Shown piece after piece: positions 32,632-41,926 of a stretch of DNA of 64,000 bases. The stretch is from Pseudonocardia benzenivorans CB1190 (GTDB taxonomy: Bacteria; Actinomycetota; Actinomycetes; Mycobacteriales; Pseudonocardiaceae). Where the stretch lies: NCBI RefSeq assembly GCF_000196675.2, contig NC_015312.1, positions 4,960,001 through 5,024,000 of the forward strand, given 5' to 3'. Every line of letters begins with the position of its first letter. Position 1 is the first letter of the stretch. The notes under the pieces are model-generated. The model was not told the origin of the DNA, did not search any database, and saw nothing but the letters and a program-made list of their open reading frames with translations. Position numbers and translations under genes: made by a program.

Positions 32632-33858
32632 TCAGGCCGCGCGCACCTCGCGCGCCAGCCTCGTCGCCAGCCCACCCCGGTCCCCGACCTCGACCGCGTC
32701 GAGGCCCAGCCACTCGGCCATGACCCGCAGCTCGGCGGCCAGCTCGGCGGCGACCCGCACCTCGTCGACGCCCTCCTCGACGAACGCGCCCTTCACCCGC
32801 AGGGTGCCCGTCGTCCGCTCGGACTTGAGGTCGACGCGGGCGACCAGCCGGCCGTCGAGCAGGAACGGGAAGACGTAGTACCCGAACTCGCGCTTGCGCT
32901 CGGGCACGTAGATCTCGATGCGGTACCTGAACCCGAAGAGCCGTTCGGCACGCGCCCGCTCCCAGATCAGCGGATCGAAGGGGCACAGCAGCGCGCGACC
33001 GGTGACGCGGCGCGGCACCGGCGCCCCCGGCACCCGGAACGCGGGGCGCCGCCACCCGCGGACGGTGATGCGCTCGACCTCTCCGGCCTCGACGAGCTCG
33101 GCCAGTGCCCGGCTGTTGCGCTCGGGCCCGAGCCGGTAGTAATCGCGCACCTCGGGTTCGGTGGCCACACCCAGCGCGGCGACGGCCTTGCGCACCAGCC
33201 GGCGGGCCGCCTCGTCGTCCGGGACCGGCGGCGCGGCCAGCACCGCGGCGGGCAGGACCCGCTCGGGGAGGTCGTAGCGGCGCTGGAAGTGGACACGGGT
33301 GCCGGTGGTGAGCTCACCGACGCCGAAGAGGTACTCGCAGATGCGCTTGACCTCCGACCGTTCCCACCACGTCGCACCCGACGGCCGAGGGGTGGACCGG
33401 CCGCCCAGCGCGTCCTCCAGCGCCCCCGCCCCGACGGGCCCCAGCTCCTTGACCGCGGCCAGCACGTCGGAGACCAGGCCCGGCTCGCGCTCGACGAGCG
33501 GCCCGTAGTGCTTCCACCAGCCACGACGCTTGGCCCCCGACAACAGCAGCGGCCAGTCGGCGACGGGCAGCAGGCACGCCTCGTGCGCCCAGTACTCGGC
33601 GAGCAGCCGCGGGCGCCGAGCGGAGTGGCTCCAGGCCGCGCCGTCGACGAGGTCACGCGGGTAGGCGCCGAGGCGCGAGAACAGCGGCATGTAGTGCGCC
33701 CGGACCGCGACGTTGACCGAGTCGAGCTGCAGCAGGTGCAGCCGCCCGAGGACGCGCTGCAGGTGCGCGCGGGTGACGGTGCCGGACGGGCGCGCATCGG
33801 CGAAGCCCTGCGCCGCCAGCACCGCCCGCCGGGCGACGTCCGCACCGATCTCGGTCAC
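32632..33858 (-). CDS. YcaQ/AlkX-type DNA glycosylase (winged-helix HTH_42 protein)
   Basis: 408 aa. The protein matches the HTH_42 family: LHLLQLDSVNVAVRAHYMPLFSRLG contains the catalytic QxD-type motif in LLQLDSVNV, followed by EYWAHEACLLPV, CPFDPLIWERARAERLFGF and EIYVPERKREFGYYVFPFL. Related enzymes (AlkZ/AlkX) unhook DNA cross-links and alkylated bases. The QLD triplet matches the YcaQ/AlkX branch rather than the QxQ of AlkZ. Four-base ATGA overlap with the EamA gene upstream. Confidence 0.85.
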   Translation of the reverse strand: MTEIGADVARRAVLAAQGFADARPSGTVTRAHLQRVLGRLHLLQLDSVNVAVRAHYMPLFSRLGAYPRDLVDGAAWSHSARRPRLLAEYWAHEACLLPVADWPLLLSGAKRRGWWKHYGPLVEREPGLVSDVLAAVKELGPVGAGALEDALGGRSTPRPSGATWWERSEVKRICEYLFGVGELTTGTRVHFQRRYDLPERVLPAAVLAAPPVPDDEAARRLVRKAVAALGVATEPEVRDYYRLGPERNSRALAELVEAGEVERITVRGWRRPAFRVPGAPVPRRVTGRALLCPFDPLIWERARAERLFGFRYRIEIYVPERKREFGYYVFPFLLDGRLVARVDLKSERTTGTLRVKGAFVEEGVDEVRVAAELAAELRVMAEWLGLDAVEVGDRGGLATRLAREVRAA

Positions 33859-34868
33859 GCGCGCATGGTGCCATCAGGCCCCGACAGTTCCGGGTCGGCG
33901 TCACCAGGATCGGGCGCCGGCTCCGGGGCCGGTGGACGTCGTTCCGCGGCCACGACGAGCACCACCGCCACGACGACGATCAGCCCGCCGACGATCTGCA
34001 CCGGCGAGAACCGCTCCCCCGCGACCAGCACGCCGAGCAGCACGGCGATCACGGGGTTGACGTAGGCGTAGGTGGCGACGGTCGAGACCGGCAGCCGGTC
34101 GAGGGTGTAGGCGAAGGCGCTGAACCCGCAGCACGACGCGACGAGCGCCATGTAGACCCACGCCCACCAGGAGACGGCCGGCACCGAGCCGAAGTCGACG
34201 CGGTCGCCCTTGCCGAAGCCGACGGCCAGCAGGATCACCCCGCCGACCGTCATCTGGACGGCGACGAGCGTGAGCGGGTTGGCGGGCGTCGGCAGCTTCG
34301 TCGACGAGAACGTCCCGACGGCCCAGCCCAGCCCCGCGAGCAGCACGATCCACGGGCCCCACCAGGCGTTGCCCGACACCCCGCCGGACCCGCCGGACGT
34401 GCCGCCGAGCAGCAGGACCGCGAGCCCGGCGATGCCGATCGCGACCCCGATGAAGGTCGCGGGCCGCGGCCGGTCGCCGGTCAGCGCCCGCAGCAGGACG
34501 ATCCACAGCGGCACCGAGGCGATGAGCAGCGCCGCGACGCCGGACGACACGTTCTCCTGCCCGAGCGTCACCAACCCGTTGCCCCAGGCCGGAAGCAGCA
34601 GGCCGGTGAGGGCGCACGTCGCGAACTGCCTGCGCGACATCCGGAAGACCGACGGCCCGCGGACCGCGAGGAGCAGCAGGCTCATCGCGACCCCGCCGAC
34701 CACGAACCGGAAGCCGCCCGTGAGCAGCGGCGGGACCGCGACGATGACGAGCTTGTTGCCCAGGTACGTCGAGCCCCAGAGGACGTACACGACCGCGAGG
34801 GCGGCCCATGCCGCCCCGGGTCGCCCGGTCCGGGCGGCCGCGGCCGGGTCGACGTCGAGGGCACTCAC
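33855..34868 (-). CDS. EamA-family drug/metabolite exporter
   Basis: 337 aa, GTG start. Ten membrane helices in two EamA halves; typical signatures are ALAVVYVLWGSTYLGNKLV (given as LWGSTYLGNKL), LLPAWGNGLVTLGQEN, ASVPLWIVLLRAL and, in the second half, YTLDRLPVSTVATYAYVNP (as STVATYAYVNPV) and LGVLVAGERFSP. It resembles RhaT/YedA-type exporters. The C-terminus is acidic and proline-rich. Substrate unknown. Confidence 0.92.
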   Translation of the reverse strand: MSALDVDPAAAARTGRPGAAWAALAVVYVLWGSTYLGNKLVIVAVPPLLTGGFRFVVGGVAMSLLLLAVRGPSVFRMSRRQFATCALTGLLLPAWGNGLVTLGQENVSSGVAALLIASVPLWIVLLRALTGDRPRPATFIGVAIGIAGLAVLLLGGTSGGSGGVSGNAWWGPWIVLLAGLGWAVGTFSSTKLPTPANPLTLVAVQMTVGGVILLAVGFGKGDRVDFGSVPAVSWWAWVYMALVASCCGFSAFAYTLDRLPVSTVATYAYVNPVIAVLLGVLVAGERFSPVQIVGGLIVVVAVVLVVAAERRPPAPEPAPDPGDADPELSGPDGTMRA

Positions 34869-34952
34869 CCGTCGGACGTTGCCATAGCGAAGAACCGCAC
34901 GCGAGGTGACCCCGCCCTCACCCCGGGCGCCGCGCCCGGGTATCCATGCGCC

Positions 34953-35504
34953 ATGGCCATCGCCGCGGTCCGTTCCGCCCAGCTCGCCGACGTCGACGAC
35001 ATCGTCAGGATCCAGTCGGTGACGTGGCGGGCGGCGTACACGGGCCTGGTGCCCGACGAGGCGATCGCGCAGCTCGACGGCCCGCAGGCCCGGCAGGCGT
35101 GGACCGACGCCGTCGCCGCGGCCGGGTCGGACGGCACGCCGGGCGGCAACGCCTTCCACGTGCTCGTCGCGACGGAGGGCGAGTGGACGGTCGGGTTCTG
35201 CGCGGCGGCCGGGTACCGCGGCGAGGGCGGGACGATCGCCGAGGTGAGCACGTTGCTCGTCGAACCGCGGTGGGGGCGCCGCGGGCACGGCGGCCGACTG
35301 CTGGCCCACGCGGCCGCGGCGCTGCGGGCCGGCGGCGCCGAGCGCGGGCGGGCGTGGGTTCCGGAGCCGGACGCCGCGTCGCTGCGCTTCTACGGCACCG
35401 CCGGCTGGGAACCCGACGGCGCCGCCCGCACCCTCGACACCGGCGACGGCGCGCTGCGCGAGCTCCGCGTGTCCGGGCCGCTCGACCTCGCGCTCAGGGA
35501 GTAG
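34953..35504 (+). CDS. GNAT-family N-acetyltransferase
   Basis: 183 aa. GNAT fold: residues about 1-60 have RSAQLADVDDIVRIQSVTWR; the acetyl-CoA loop is EVSTLLVEPRWGRRGHGGRLL (core RWGRRGHGGRL); the C-terminal motif B is ASLRFYGTAGWEPDG. The acceptor substrate is unknown. Divergent from the EamA gene and convergent with dapB, with only 5 nt between stops. TATCCA lies 6 nt before the ATG, so the message may be leaderless. Confidence 0.9.
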   Translation: MAIAAVRSAQLADVDDIVRIQSVTWRAAYTGLVPDEAIAQLDGPQARQAWTDAVAAAGSDGTPGGNAFHVLVATEGEWTVGFCAAAGYRGEGGTIAEVSTLLVEPRWGRRGHGGRLLAHAAAALRAGGAERGRAWVPEPDAASLRFYGTAGWEPDGAARTLDTGDGALRELRVSGPLDLALRE

Positions 35505-35509
35505 GGCGG

Positions 35510-36283
35510 TCAGAGCCCCAGCAGGGGCTCGAGCCCGATCGTCAGCCCCGGCCGCGACCGGACCTCCCGCACCGCGAGCAGCACCCCCGGCATGAACGAC
35601 GTGCGGTTCATGGAGTCGTGCCGGATCGTCAGGACCTCGCCGTCGGTGCCGAGCACGACCTCCTGGTGCGCGACGAGCCCCGGCATCCGCACCGAGTGCA
35701 CGTGGATGCCGTCGACGTCGGCGCCGCGGGCACCGTCGAGCGCGGTGGTCGTCGCGTCCGGGACCGGCCCCGCACCGGCCTCCGCGCGGGCCTGCGCCAC
35801 CAGCGACGCGGTGCGCGCGGCCGTGCCCGACGGCGCGTCGACCTTGCCGGCGTGGTGCAGCTCGATGATCTCGACGGAGTCGAAGAAGCGCGCGGCCTGC
35901 CGGGCGAACTGCATCGACAGCACCGCGCCGACGCCGAAGTTCGGCGCCACCAGCACCGCCGCACCGGGCGCCTCGGCGAGCCAGCCGCGGACGGTCTCGA
36001 AGCGGGACTCGTCGAAGCCGGAGGTGCCGACGACCGCGGCGATCCCGTTGCGCACGCAGAACTCGACGTTGCCGAGCACGGCGCCGGGGTGGGTGAAGTC
36101 GACCGCGACCTGGGCACCGGCGTCGACCAGCGCCGACAGCGCGTCGCCGTCGTCGAGCGCGGCGACCAGTTCCGTGTCGTGTGCGCCCTCGACCGCGTGG
36201 CACACCTCGGACCCCATGCGGCCCTTCGCGCCCAGTACCCCGACCCTGATCCGCTCGTTCGTCACCGGAGCAGGGTAGGTCAC
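35510..36283 (-). CDS. dapB: 4-hydroxy-tetrahydrodipicolinate reductase
   Basis: 257 aa from the GTG at 36283, which overlaps the upstream stop; an in-frame GTG at 36265 would give 251 aa, closer to the M. tuberculosis length. It reduces the DapA product with NAD(P)H in lysine/DAP synthesis. Rossmann motif VGVLGAKGRMGSEV, then DFTHPGAVLGN, APNFGVGAVL, the substrate motif ELHHAGKVDAPSGTA and VAHQEVVLGTDGE are all intact. Confidence 0.95.
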   Translation of the reverse strand: MTYPAPVTNERIRVGVLGAKGRMGSEVCHAVEGAHDTELVAALDDGDALSALVDAGAQVAVDFTHPGAVLGNVEFCVRNGIAAVVGTSGFDESRFETVRGWLAEAPGAAVLVAPNFGVGAVLSMQFARQAARFFDSVEIIELHHAGKVDAPSGTAARTASLVAQARAEAGAGPVPDATTTALDGARGADVDGIHVHSVRMPGLVAHQEVVLGTDGEVLTIRHDSMNRTSFMPGVLLAVREVRSRPGLTIGLEPLLGL

Positions 36284-36753
36284 CCCACCACGAGCCCGAC
36301 GATCCACGCCGTCGTCGCCAGCAGCCCGGCGGCGAGCTCGATGAGCATGCTGTAGCCCACCGCGTGCAGCGCGTGCCTGGCCGACGTCCACGCCTGCCGG
36401 CGGTCGGGCAGCCGCACGAGCTCGGCGAGCCATACCCCGAGCACGAACCCGAGGAAGAGGCCGATCACCGGGATCACGAAGAAGCCGACGACGCCGAGCC
36501 CCGCGCCCAGCATCAGCGTCCGGCCGGGAACGCCTGCCTCCTTGAGCGCGCGGCCGGGCAGCAGGTACTTCGCGACGGTCCCGGCGACGACCAGCAGGCC
36601 GGCGATCCCGAGCACCCACCAGCCGAGGGCGTCGCCGCGCGGGACCGCCCACACCGCCACGCCGGCGACCACGACGACGAGCCCCGGCAGGACCAGGGAC
36701 ACGATGCCGAGCAACCCGACGGCGATGATCACACCGGCCAGAACCGCGGTCAT
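36280..36753 (-). CDS. DUF456 membrane protein
   Basis: 157 aa from the ATG at 36753, with a GGGGG-type ribosome site. Four membrane helices cover about residues 3-32, 40-60, 82-110 and 128-152, with the glycine-rich family motif LGAGLGVVGFFVIPVIGLFLGF (core VGFFVIPVIG). DUF456 proteins have no established function. It lies between the M16 protease and dapB, overlapping dapB by GTGA. Confidence 0.85.
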   Translation of the reverse strand: MTAVLAGVIIAVGLLGIVSLVLPGLVVVVAGVAVWAVPRGDALGWWVLGIAGLLVVAGTVAKYLLPGRALKEAGVPGRTLMLGAGLGVVGFFVIPVIGLFLGFVLGVWLAELVRLPDRRQAWTSARHALHAVGYSMLIELAAGLLATTAWIVGLVVG

Positions 36754-36787
36754 GGAACCCCCTGGGGCGACGGTCACTCGCGGGGGC

Positions 36788-38128
36788 TCAGTCGGCGAGT
36801 TCCCGCAGCGCGGCGGGGAGGTCGCCGACCTCGTCGAACGGGCCGACGACCGCCGCGGTCAGCGGCCGGGCGAGCAGCTCGCGCGCGACGGCGGAGACCT
36901 CGTCGGCGGTGACGCCCGCGATCCGGTCGAGGCTCTCGGAGAGGCTGCGCTGGCGGCCGTGGTCGAGCTCGGAGCGCCCGATGCGGTTCATCCGCGACGC
37001 GGTGTCCTCGCTGGCCAGCACCAGTCCCCCGCGCAGCGAGCCCTGCGCGCGGACCAGCTCGGCCGTCGTCAGGCCGTTCGCGGCCACGTCGGAGAGCACG
37101 TCGCGCACGACGCCCACGACCTCGCCGAGGCGCTCGGGCGCGCACCCCGCATAGACAGAGAGGCTGCCGGCGTCGGCGTAGGAGGCCGCTGCCGAGTAGA
37201 CCGAGTAGGCCAGCCCGCGCTGCTCGCGCACCTGCTGGAACAGCCGCGACGACAGCCCGCCGCCCAGTGCGGTGTTGAGCACCGCGAGGGCCTGCCTGCG
37301 CGGGTCGTGCCGGTCGACGCCGGGCACGCCGAGGAGCAGGTGCGCCTGCTCGGTGTCGTCACTGTGCAGGACCAGCCGGTCCCCGCCGCCGGCCGGGTGC
37401 GCGCCGCCGCGCCGTGGCGGCACCGGCACGACGCCGGGCCCGGTGCGCTCGGCCGCCGCGGCGAGGGCGGCACCGGCCAGCTCGGCCAGGTGCGCGTGGT
37501 CGAGGTTGCCCGCCGCGGCGACGACCATCCGGGGGGTCGTGTACTCGCTGCGCCAGAACGCGTGCAGCGTCTCGCGGCTCATCGCCCGGATCGACTCCTC
37601 GGAGCCGACGATCGGCAGCCCCAACGGGTGGTCGCCGAACAGGGCCGCGTCGAACAGCTCGCCGAGCAGGTCCTCGGGGTCGTCGTCGCGCATCGCGATC
37701 TCCTCGAGCACGACGCCGCGCTCGAGCTCGGTGTCGGCGTGCGCGAGCCGGGCGTCGGTGACGACGTCGGCGAGGAGATCGACCGCGAGGGCGACGTCGG
37801 TGTCGAGGACCTGCGCGTAGTAGCAGGTGTGCTCCTTGGCGGTGAACGCGTTGAGCTCGCCGCCGACGGCGTCGATCTCCTCCGCGATCCCCGAGGCGCT
37901 GCGCCGCTGCGTGCCCTTGAACAGCAGGTGCTCGAGGAAGTGCGCGGCGCCGGCCTGCTCCGGTGTCTCGTCGCGCGAGCCGATGCCGATCCAGATGCCC
38001 AGCGACACCGACCGCACCCCGGGCACCGTCTCGGTGACCAGCCGGATGCCGCCGGGAAGCTCCGACCGCAAGACGCCGGGGGCGGGTGCCGAAGCACCCG
38101 CCCCCGGCGTGGAGACCGTTGCGGTCAC
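36788..38128 (-). CDS. M16-family zinc peptidase (pitrilysin-like, PepR)
   Basis: 446 aa, GTG start overlapping the pnp stop. The inverted zinc motif HxxEH is in AAHFLEHLLFKGT, with the second Glu in ELERGVVLEEIAMRDD. Substrate-binding R/Y pair: LSSRLFQQVREQRGLAYSV, cited as SSRLFQQVREQRGL. M16B-type enzymes of this length act as homodimers on peptides or small proteins. The pnp-pepR order is conserved in mycobacteria (gpsI-pepR). Confidence 0.94.
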   Translation of the reverse strand: MTATVSTPGAGASAPAPGVLRSELPGGIRLVTETVPGVRSVSLGIWIGIGSRDETPEQAGAAHFLEHLLFKGTQRRSASGIAEEIDAVGGELNAFTAKEHTCYYAQVLDTDVALAVDLLADVVTDARLAHADTELERGVVLEEIAMRDDDPEDLLGELFDAALFGDHPLGLPIVGSEESIRAMSRETLHAFWRSEYTTPRMVVAAAGNLDHAHLAELAGAALAAAAERTGPGVVPVPPRRGGAHPAGGGDRLVLHSDDTEQAHLLLGVPGVDRHDPRRQALAVLNTALGGGLSSRLFQQVREQRGLAYSVYSAAASYADAGSLSVYAGCAPERLGEVVGVVRDVLSDVAANGLTTAELVRAQGSLRGGLVLASEDTASRMNRIGRSELDHGRQRSLSESLDRIAGVTADEVSAVARELLARPLTAAVVGPFDEVGDLPAALRELAD

Positions 38129-40377
38129 TCGGCCTCGGCGGCCGCGGCAACGGGCTCGCCCTCGGCGGGTGCGGTGTCGTCGCCACCCGCGGCGGCCGAC
38201 TCCTCCTGCACCGGGACGAGGCTGATCTTGCCGCGGTTGTCGATGTCGGTGACCTCGACGCGCAGCTTGTCGCCGACCTTGACGACGTCCTCGACCTTGC
38301 CGATGCGCTTGCCGTTGCCCAGCTTCGAGATGTGGACGAGGCCGTCCTTGCCGGGGACCAGCGAGACGAAGGCGCCGAAGGCCGCGGTCTTGACGACCGT
38401 GCCCAGGAACCGCTCGCCGATCTTCGGCAGCTGCGGGTTGGCGATGGCGTTGATCATGCCGATCGCCGCCTCCGCGGACGGGCCGTCGGCCGCACCGACG
38501 TAGATGGTGCCGTCGTCCTCGATCGAGATGTCCGCGCCGGTCTGCTCGGTGATCGAGTTGATCATCTTGCCCTTCGGGCCGATGACCTCGCCGATCTTGT
38601 CGACCGGGACCTTGATCGCGGTGACGCGAGGCGCGTAGGTGCTCATCTCGTCGGGGCCGTCGATGGCCTCGCCGAGGACCTCGAGGATCGTCAGCCGCGC
38701 GTCCTTCGCCTGGTTCAGCGCGGCCGCGAGCACCTCGGACGGGATGCCGTCGAGCTTGGTGTCGAGCTGCAGCGCGGTGACGAAGTCCGACGTGCCCGCG
38801 ACCTTGAAGTCCATGTCGCCGAACGCGTCCTCGGCGCCGAGGATGTCGGTCAGCGCCACGTAGGTGGCCTTGCCGTCGACCTCGTCGGACACCAGGCCCA
38901 TCGCGATGCCCGCGACCGGCGCCTTCAGCGGCACACCGGCGTTGAGCAGCGACATCGTCGACGCGCAGACCGAGCCCATCGACGTGGACCCGTTGGAGCC
39001 CAGCGCCTCCGACACCTGCCGGATGGCGTAGGGGAACTCCTCGCGCGTCGGCAGCACCGGCAGCAGGGCACGCTCGGCGAGCGCGCCGTGGCCGATCTCG
39101 CGACGCTTGGGCGAGCCGACGCGGCCGGTCTCACCGGTCGAGTACGGCGGGAAGTTGTAGTGGTGCAGGTAGCGCTTGTGCGTCTCCGGCCCCAGCGAGT
39201 CGATCTGCTGCTCCATGCGCAGCATGTTCAGCGTGGTGACACCCATGATCTGGGTCTCGCCGCGCTCGAACAGCGCCGAGCCGTGCGCCCGCGGGACGAC
39301 CTCGACCTCGGCCGAGAGCGGCCGGATGTCGGTGAGGCCGCGGCCGTCGATGCGCACCTGGTCGGTGAGGATGCGACGGCGCACGAGCTTCTTGTTCAGC
39401 GACCGGAACGCGGCGCCGAGCTCCTTCTCGCGGCCCTCGAACTTCTCACCGAGGGAGGCCAGCACGCCCGCCTTGACCTCGTCGATCCGCGCCTCGCGCT
39501 CCTGCTTGCCCGCGATGGTCAGCGCGGCGGCCAGGTCGTCGCTCGCGGCGGCCTCGACCGCCTCGAACGCGTCGGGCTGGTAGGCCGGGTAGGTCGGGAA
39601 CGAGCCCGTCGGCTTGGCGGCGACGTCGGCCAGCTGCTGCTGCGCGACGCACAGGCTGCGGATGAACGGCTTGGCCGCCTCCAGGCCCTGCGCGACGACC
39701 TGCTCGGTGGGCGCCTGCGCGCCGCCGGCGACGAGCTCGACCGTCTCGGTCGTGGCCTCGGCCTCGACCATCATGATCGCGACGTCGTCACCCACGATGC
39801 GCCCGGCGACGACCATGTCGAACACGGCCCGCTGCAGGTCCTCGTACTGCGGGAAGGCGACCCACTGGCCGTCGATCAGCGCGACGCGGACGCCGCCGAT
39901 CGGGCCCGAGAAGGGCAGCCCGGCGAGCTGGGTCGACGCCGAGGCGGCGTTGATGGCCAGCGCGTCGTAGGGGTCGCGCGGGTCGAGCGAGAGGACCGTC
40001 ACGACGATCTGGATCTCGTTACGCAGGCCGTCGACGAACGACGGGCGCAGCGGCCGGTCGATGAGCCGGCAGGTGAGGATCGCGTCGGTGCCCGGGCGGC
40101 CCTCGCGGCGGAAGAACGAGCCCGGGATCTTGCCGATCGCGTACATGCGCTCTTCGACGTCGACCGTCAGCGGGAAGAAGTCGAACTGCTCCTTGGGCTG
40201 CTTCGAGGCCGTGGTGGCCGACAGCAGCATGGTCTCGTCGTCCAGGTAGGCGACGACGGAGCCGGCGGCCTGCCGGGCGAGCCGGCCGGTCTCGAACCGG
40301 ATGGTGCGGGTCCCGAAGGACCCGTTGTCGATGACGGCCGTGGTCTCGTGGACGTCATCGGTGATGGGATCGGTCAT
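38125..40377 (-). CDS. pnp: Polyribonucleotide nucleotidyltransferase
   Basis: 750 aa. Two RNase PH domains, then KH (IKVPVDKIGEVIGPKGKMIN, core IGPKGKMI) and S1 (FLGTVVKTAAFGAFVSLVPG, core GAFVSL) domains in the last 180 residues. PNPase degrades RNA phosphorolytically and makes tails in actinobacteria. Residues FFRREGRPGTDAILTCRLIDRP (FRREGR) and GHGALAERALLPVLP belong to the catalytic face. The C-terminus ends in an acidic/alanine tail. Upstream 282 nt contain no gene; GAGGAG is 12 nt before the ATG. Confidence 0.97.
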   Translation of the reverse strand: MTDPITDDVHETTAVIDNGSFGTRTIRFETGRLARQAAGSVVAYLDDETMLLSATTASKQPKEQFDFFPLTVDVEERMYAIGKIPGSFFRREGRPGTDAILTCRLIDRPLRPSFVDGLRNEIQIVVTVLSLDPRDPYDALAINAASASTQLAGLPFSGPIGGVRVALIDGQWVAFPQYEDLQRAVFDMVVAGRIVGDDVAIMMVEAEATTETVELVAGGAQAPTEQVVAQGLEAAKPFIRSLCVAQQQLADVAAKPTGSFPTYPAYQPDAFEAVEAAASDDLAAALTIAGKQEREARIDEVKAGVLASLGEKFEGREKELGAAFRSLNKKLVRRRILTDQVRIDGRGLTDIRPLSAEVEVVPRAHGSALFERGETQIMGVTTLNMLRMEQQIDSLGPETHKRYLHHYNFPPYSTGETGRVGSPKRREIGHGALAERALLPVLPTREEFPYAIRQVSEALGSNGSTSMGSVCASTMSLLNAGVPLKAPVAGIAMGLVSDEVDGKATYVALTDILGAEDAFGDMDFKVAGTSDFVTALQLDTKLDGIPSEVLAAALNQAKDARLTILEVLGEAIDGPDEMSTYAPRVTAIKVPVDKIGEVIGPKGKMINSITEQTGADISIEDDGTIYVGAADGPSAEAAIGMINAIANPQLPKIGERFLGTVVKTAAFGAFVSLVPGKDGLVHISKLGNGKRIGKVEDVVKVGDKLRVEVTDIDNRGKISLVPVQEESAAAGGDDTAPAEGEPVAAAAEAE

Positions 40378-40621
40378 GAAGTGAGGTGTCTCCTCGTGGA
40401 GGGCATCTGGCCACCACGACGCGGGCGATCCTCGGCGGAGCCGGTCTTCGATCGAAGCCCTCGGGCGTGCCGCTCCCCGACGGGGACGGCGGCGGGCCCG
40501 GGAGCCACTACCGAGGACCGGCGGATTCGTCCTGGGCGCGATGACGCGGTGCGTGGCTGCTGCGCGGGTGCGCAGGGTGTTGAGTTGTCGGAGTGGCTCA
40601 CCGAGTCGCTCGGTGGTGCCG

Positions 40622-40654
40622 CGCCGCCCGGGACCGTTCGGGCCCCGGGCGGCG
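40622..40654 (-). terminator. Hairpin between rpsO and pnp
   Basis: CGCCGCCCGGG (40622-40632) and CCCGGGCGGCG (40644-40654) form a perfect 11-bp stem with an 11-nt loop, six bases after the rpsO stop. It can attenuate read-through into pnp or protect the rpsO message. Confidence 0.7.
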
Positions 40655-40659
40655 GTGGG

Positions 40660-40929
40660 TCAGCGGCGCAGGCCCAGGCGCTCGATGAGCGACCGGTACC
40701 GCGACACGTCGACCGACGCCAGGTACTTCAGCAGCCGGCGGCGGCGGCCGACCATGAGCAGCAGCCCCCGCCGCGAGTGGTGGTCGTGCTTGTGCTGCTT
40801 GAGGTGCTCGGTCAGGTCGCTGATCCGCTTGGTCAGCAGCGCGACCTGCGCCTCGGGCGAGCCGGTGTCGCCCTCGTGGACGCCGTAGGCGTCCAGGATG
40901 GTCTTCTTCTGTGCGGCGTCGAGAGCCAC
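40660..40929 (-). CDS. rpsO: 30S ribosomal protein S15
   Basis: 89 aa, GTG start with GAGGAG upstream. A complete S15: DTGSPEAQVALLTKRISDLTEHL (core GSPEAQVALLT) and HHSRRGLLLMVGRRRRLLKYL (core SRRGLLLMVGRR). It binds 16S rRNA early in small-subunit assembly. The rpsO-pnp order is conserved across bacteria. Confidence 0.98.
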   Translation of the reverse strand: MALDAAQKKTILDAYGVHEGDTGSPEAQVALLTKRISDLTEHLKQHKHDHHSRRGLLLMVGRRRRLLKYLASVDVSRYRSLIERLGLRR

Positions 40930-41032
40930 GGGTGGTACTCCTCGGTGTTCTGTGCCGTGCGGGTGCTCGCTCGGCCGGTGCGGCCGGCGGCGGAAGCTCC
41001 GGGTCGGCCGCCACGGACCGCAGCCGTACCCG

Positions 41033-41045
41033 ACGTGTCAGGCTA
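41033..41045 (-). promoter_or_regulatory. Predicted rpsO promoter -10 box
   Basis: TAGCCT (41045-41040 on the minus strand) preceded by TGG is a good actinobacterial -10; the start point would be near 41033, leaving a ~100-nt 5' UTR. No clear -35 is seen. That UTR is a candidate site for S15 autoregulation, though no known structure was recognised. Confidence 0.4.
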
Positions 41046-41128
41046 CCAGTGCGTACCGTGCGGCCGCGTTCGGCCCGGTGCCGCCCGCCTGGCCGCGCCC
41101 GCGCCGCGGTCTCCGGCGACGGGCCTGG

Positions 41129-41830
41129 TCAGCGGCCGTGCACGGCGGCGCAGCGCAGCACGTCGGCCACCTCGGGGAAGGCACCGTCGAGCACCGCGGC
41201 GGCCGCGACGAGGCGCGCCGGGCCACTGACCGCCCGCAGCGCGGCGGCGGCCGCGTGCCGGGCCCCCGCGGGCTCGGCCGCGGCACCGGGGACCGGCGCG
41301 ACGGGTGCACCCGGGGCGGTCGCGCCGGACACGTCGGCCGGACCGGCGGGCCCGGGCCGCGGGTCGAACGCGGCCACCGGCCGGCGACCGGGGCGCAGCC
41401 GGTGCACCGTCGCACCCCGCCCCGCCGACGCCGGGACCTGGTGCGGCACCGCCGCCGCGGCGTCGTCCGGCGACCGGACCGGCAGCAGGTCCGGGCCCGG
41501 CGTCCAGCCCGGGCGAGCGGCGCGGACCCGTCCGAGCAGGGCCTCGACCTCCTCGGCCGGCGGCGGCGTGCCGGGACCGGCGGGGACGGCGGCGTCGAGC
41601 GCCATCAGCCGGGCGAGGACGGCGGGGTCGCCGATCTTGACCCGGCGACCGCTGACGAGCTGGCTGAGCATCGCCGGGCTCAGCCCGAGCGTGCGGGCCA
41701 GCCTGCCCTGCGTGATGTCCAGGCCTGCGGTGATCCGGCGGACCCGCTCGCCCACCGGCGCGCCGTAGAGCTCACGCTGGCGGTCGCGGGCGGCGCCGAT
41801 GCGTTCGGCGTCGGCTCGATCGTCGGTCAT
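41129..41830 (-). CDS. XRE-family helix-turn-helix protein
   Basis: 233 aa from the ATG at 41830. Residues about 22-75 form a lambda-repressor-type HTH (GLDITQGRLARTLGLSPAMLSQLVSGRR, core GRLARTLGLSPAMLSQ). The remaining ~150 residues are proline/alanine-rich with a final helical segment (PARLVAAAAVLDGAFPEVADVL). No effector domain or membrane segment is recognised. It lies between rpsO and ribF; the target is unknown. Confidence 0.8.
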   Translation of the reverse strand: MTDDRADAERIGAARDRQRELYGAPVGERVRRITAGLDITQGRLARTLGLSPAMLSQLVSGRRVKIGDPAVLARLMALDAAVPAGPGTPPPAEEVEALLGRVRAARPGWTPGPDLLPVRSPDDAAAAVPHQVPASAGRGATVHRLRPGRRPVAAFDPRPGPAGPADVSGATAPGAPVAPVPGAAAEPAGARHAAAAALRAVSGPARLVAAAAVLDGAFPEVADVLRCAAVHGR

Positions 41831-41926
41831 GGCCGAATGCTGACAGTGCGGGCCGCGGCGCGTGGGCCGTTCGGAGCAATTCACCGCCGAGCCGTTCACT
41901 CCCGTGCCGTCCACCCCCGGGCCACG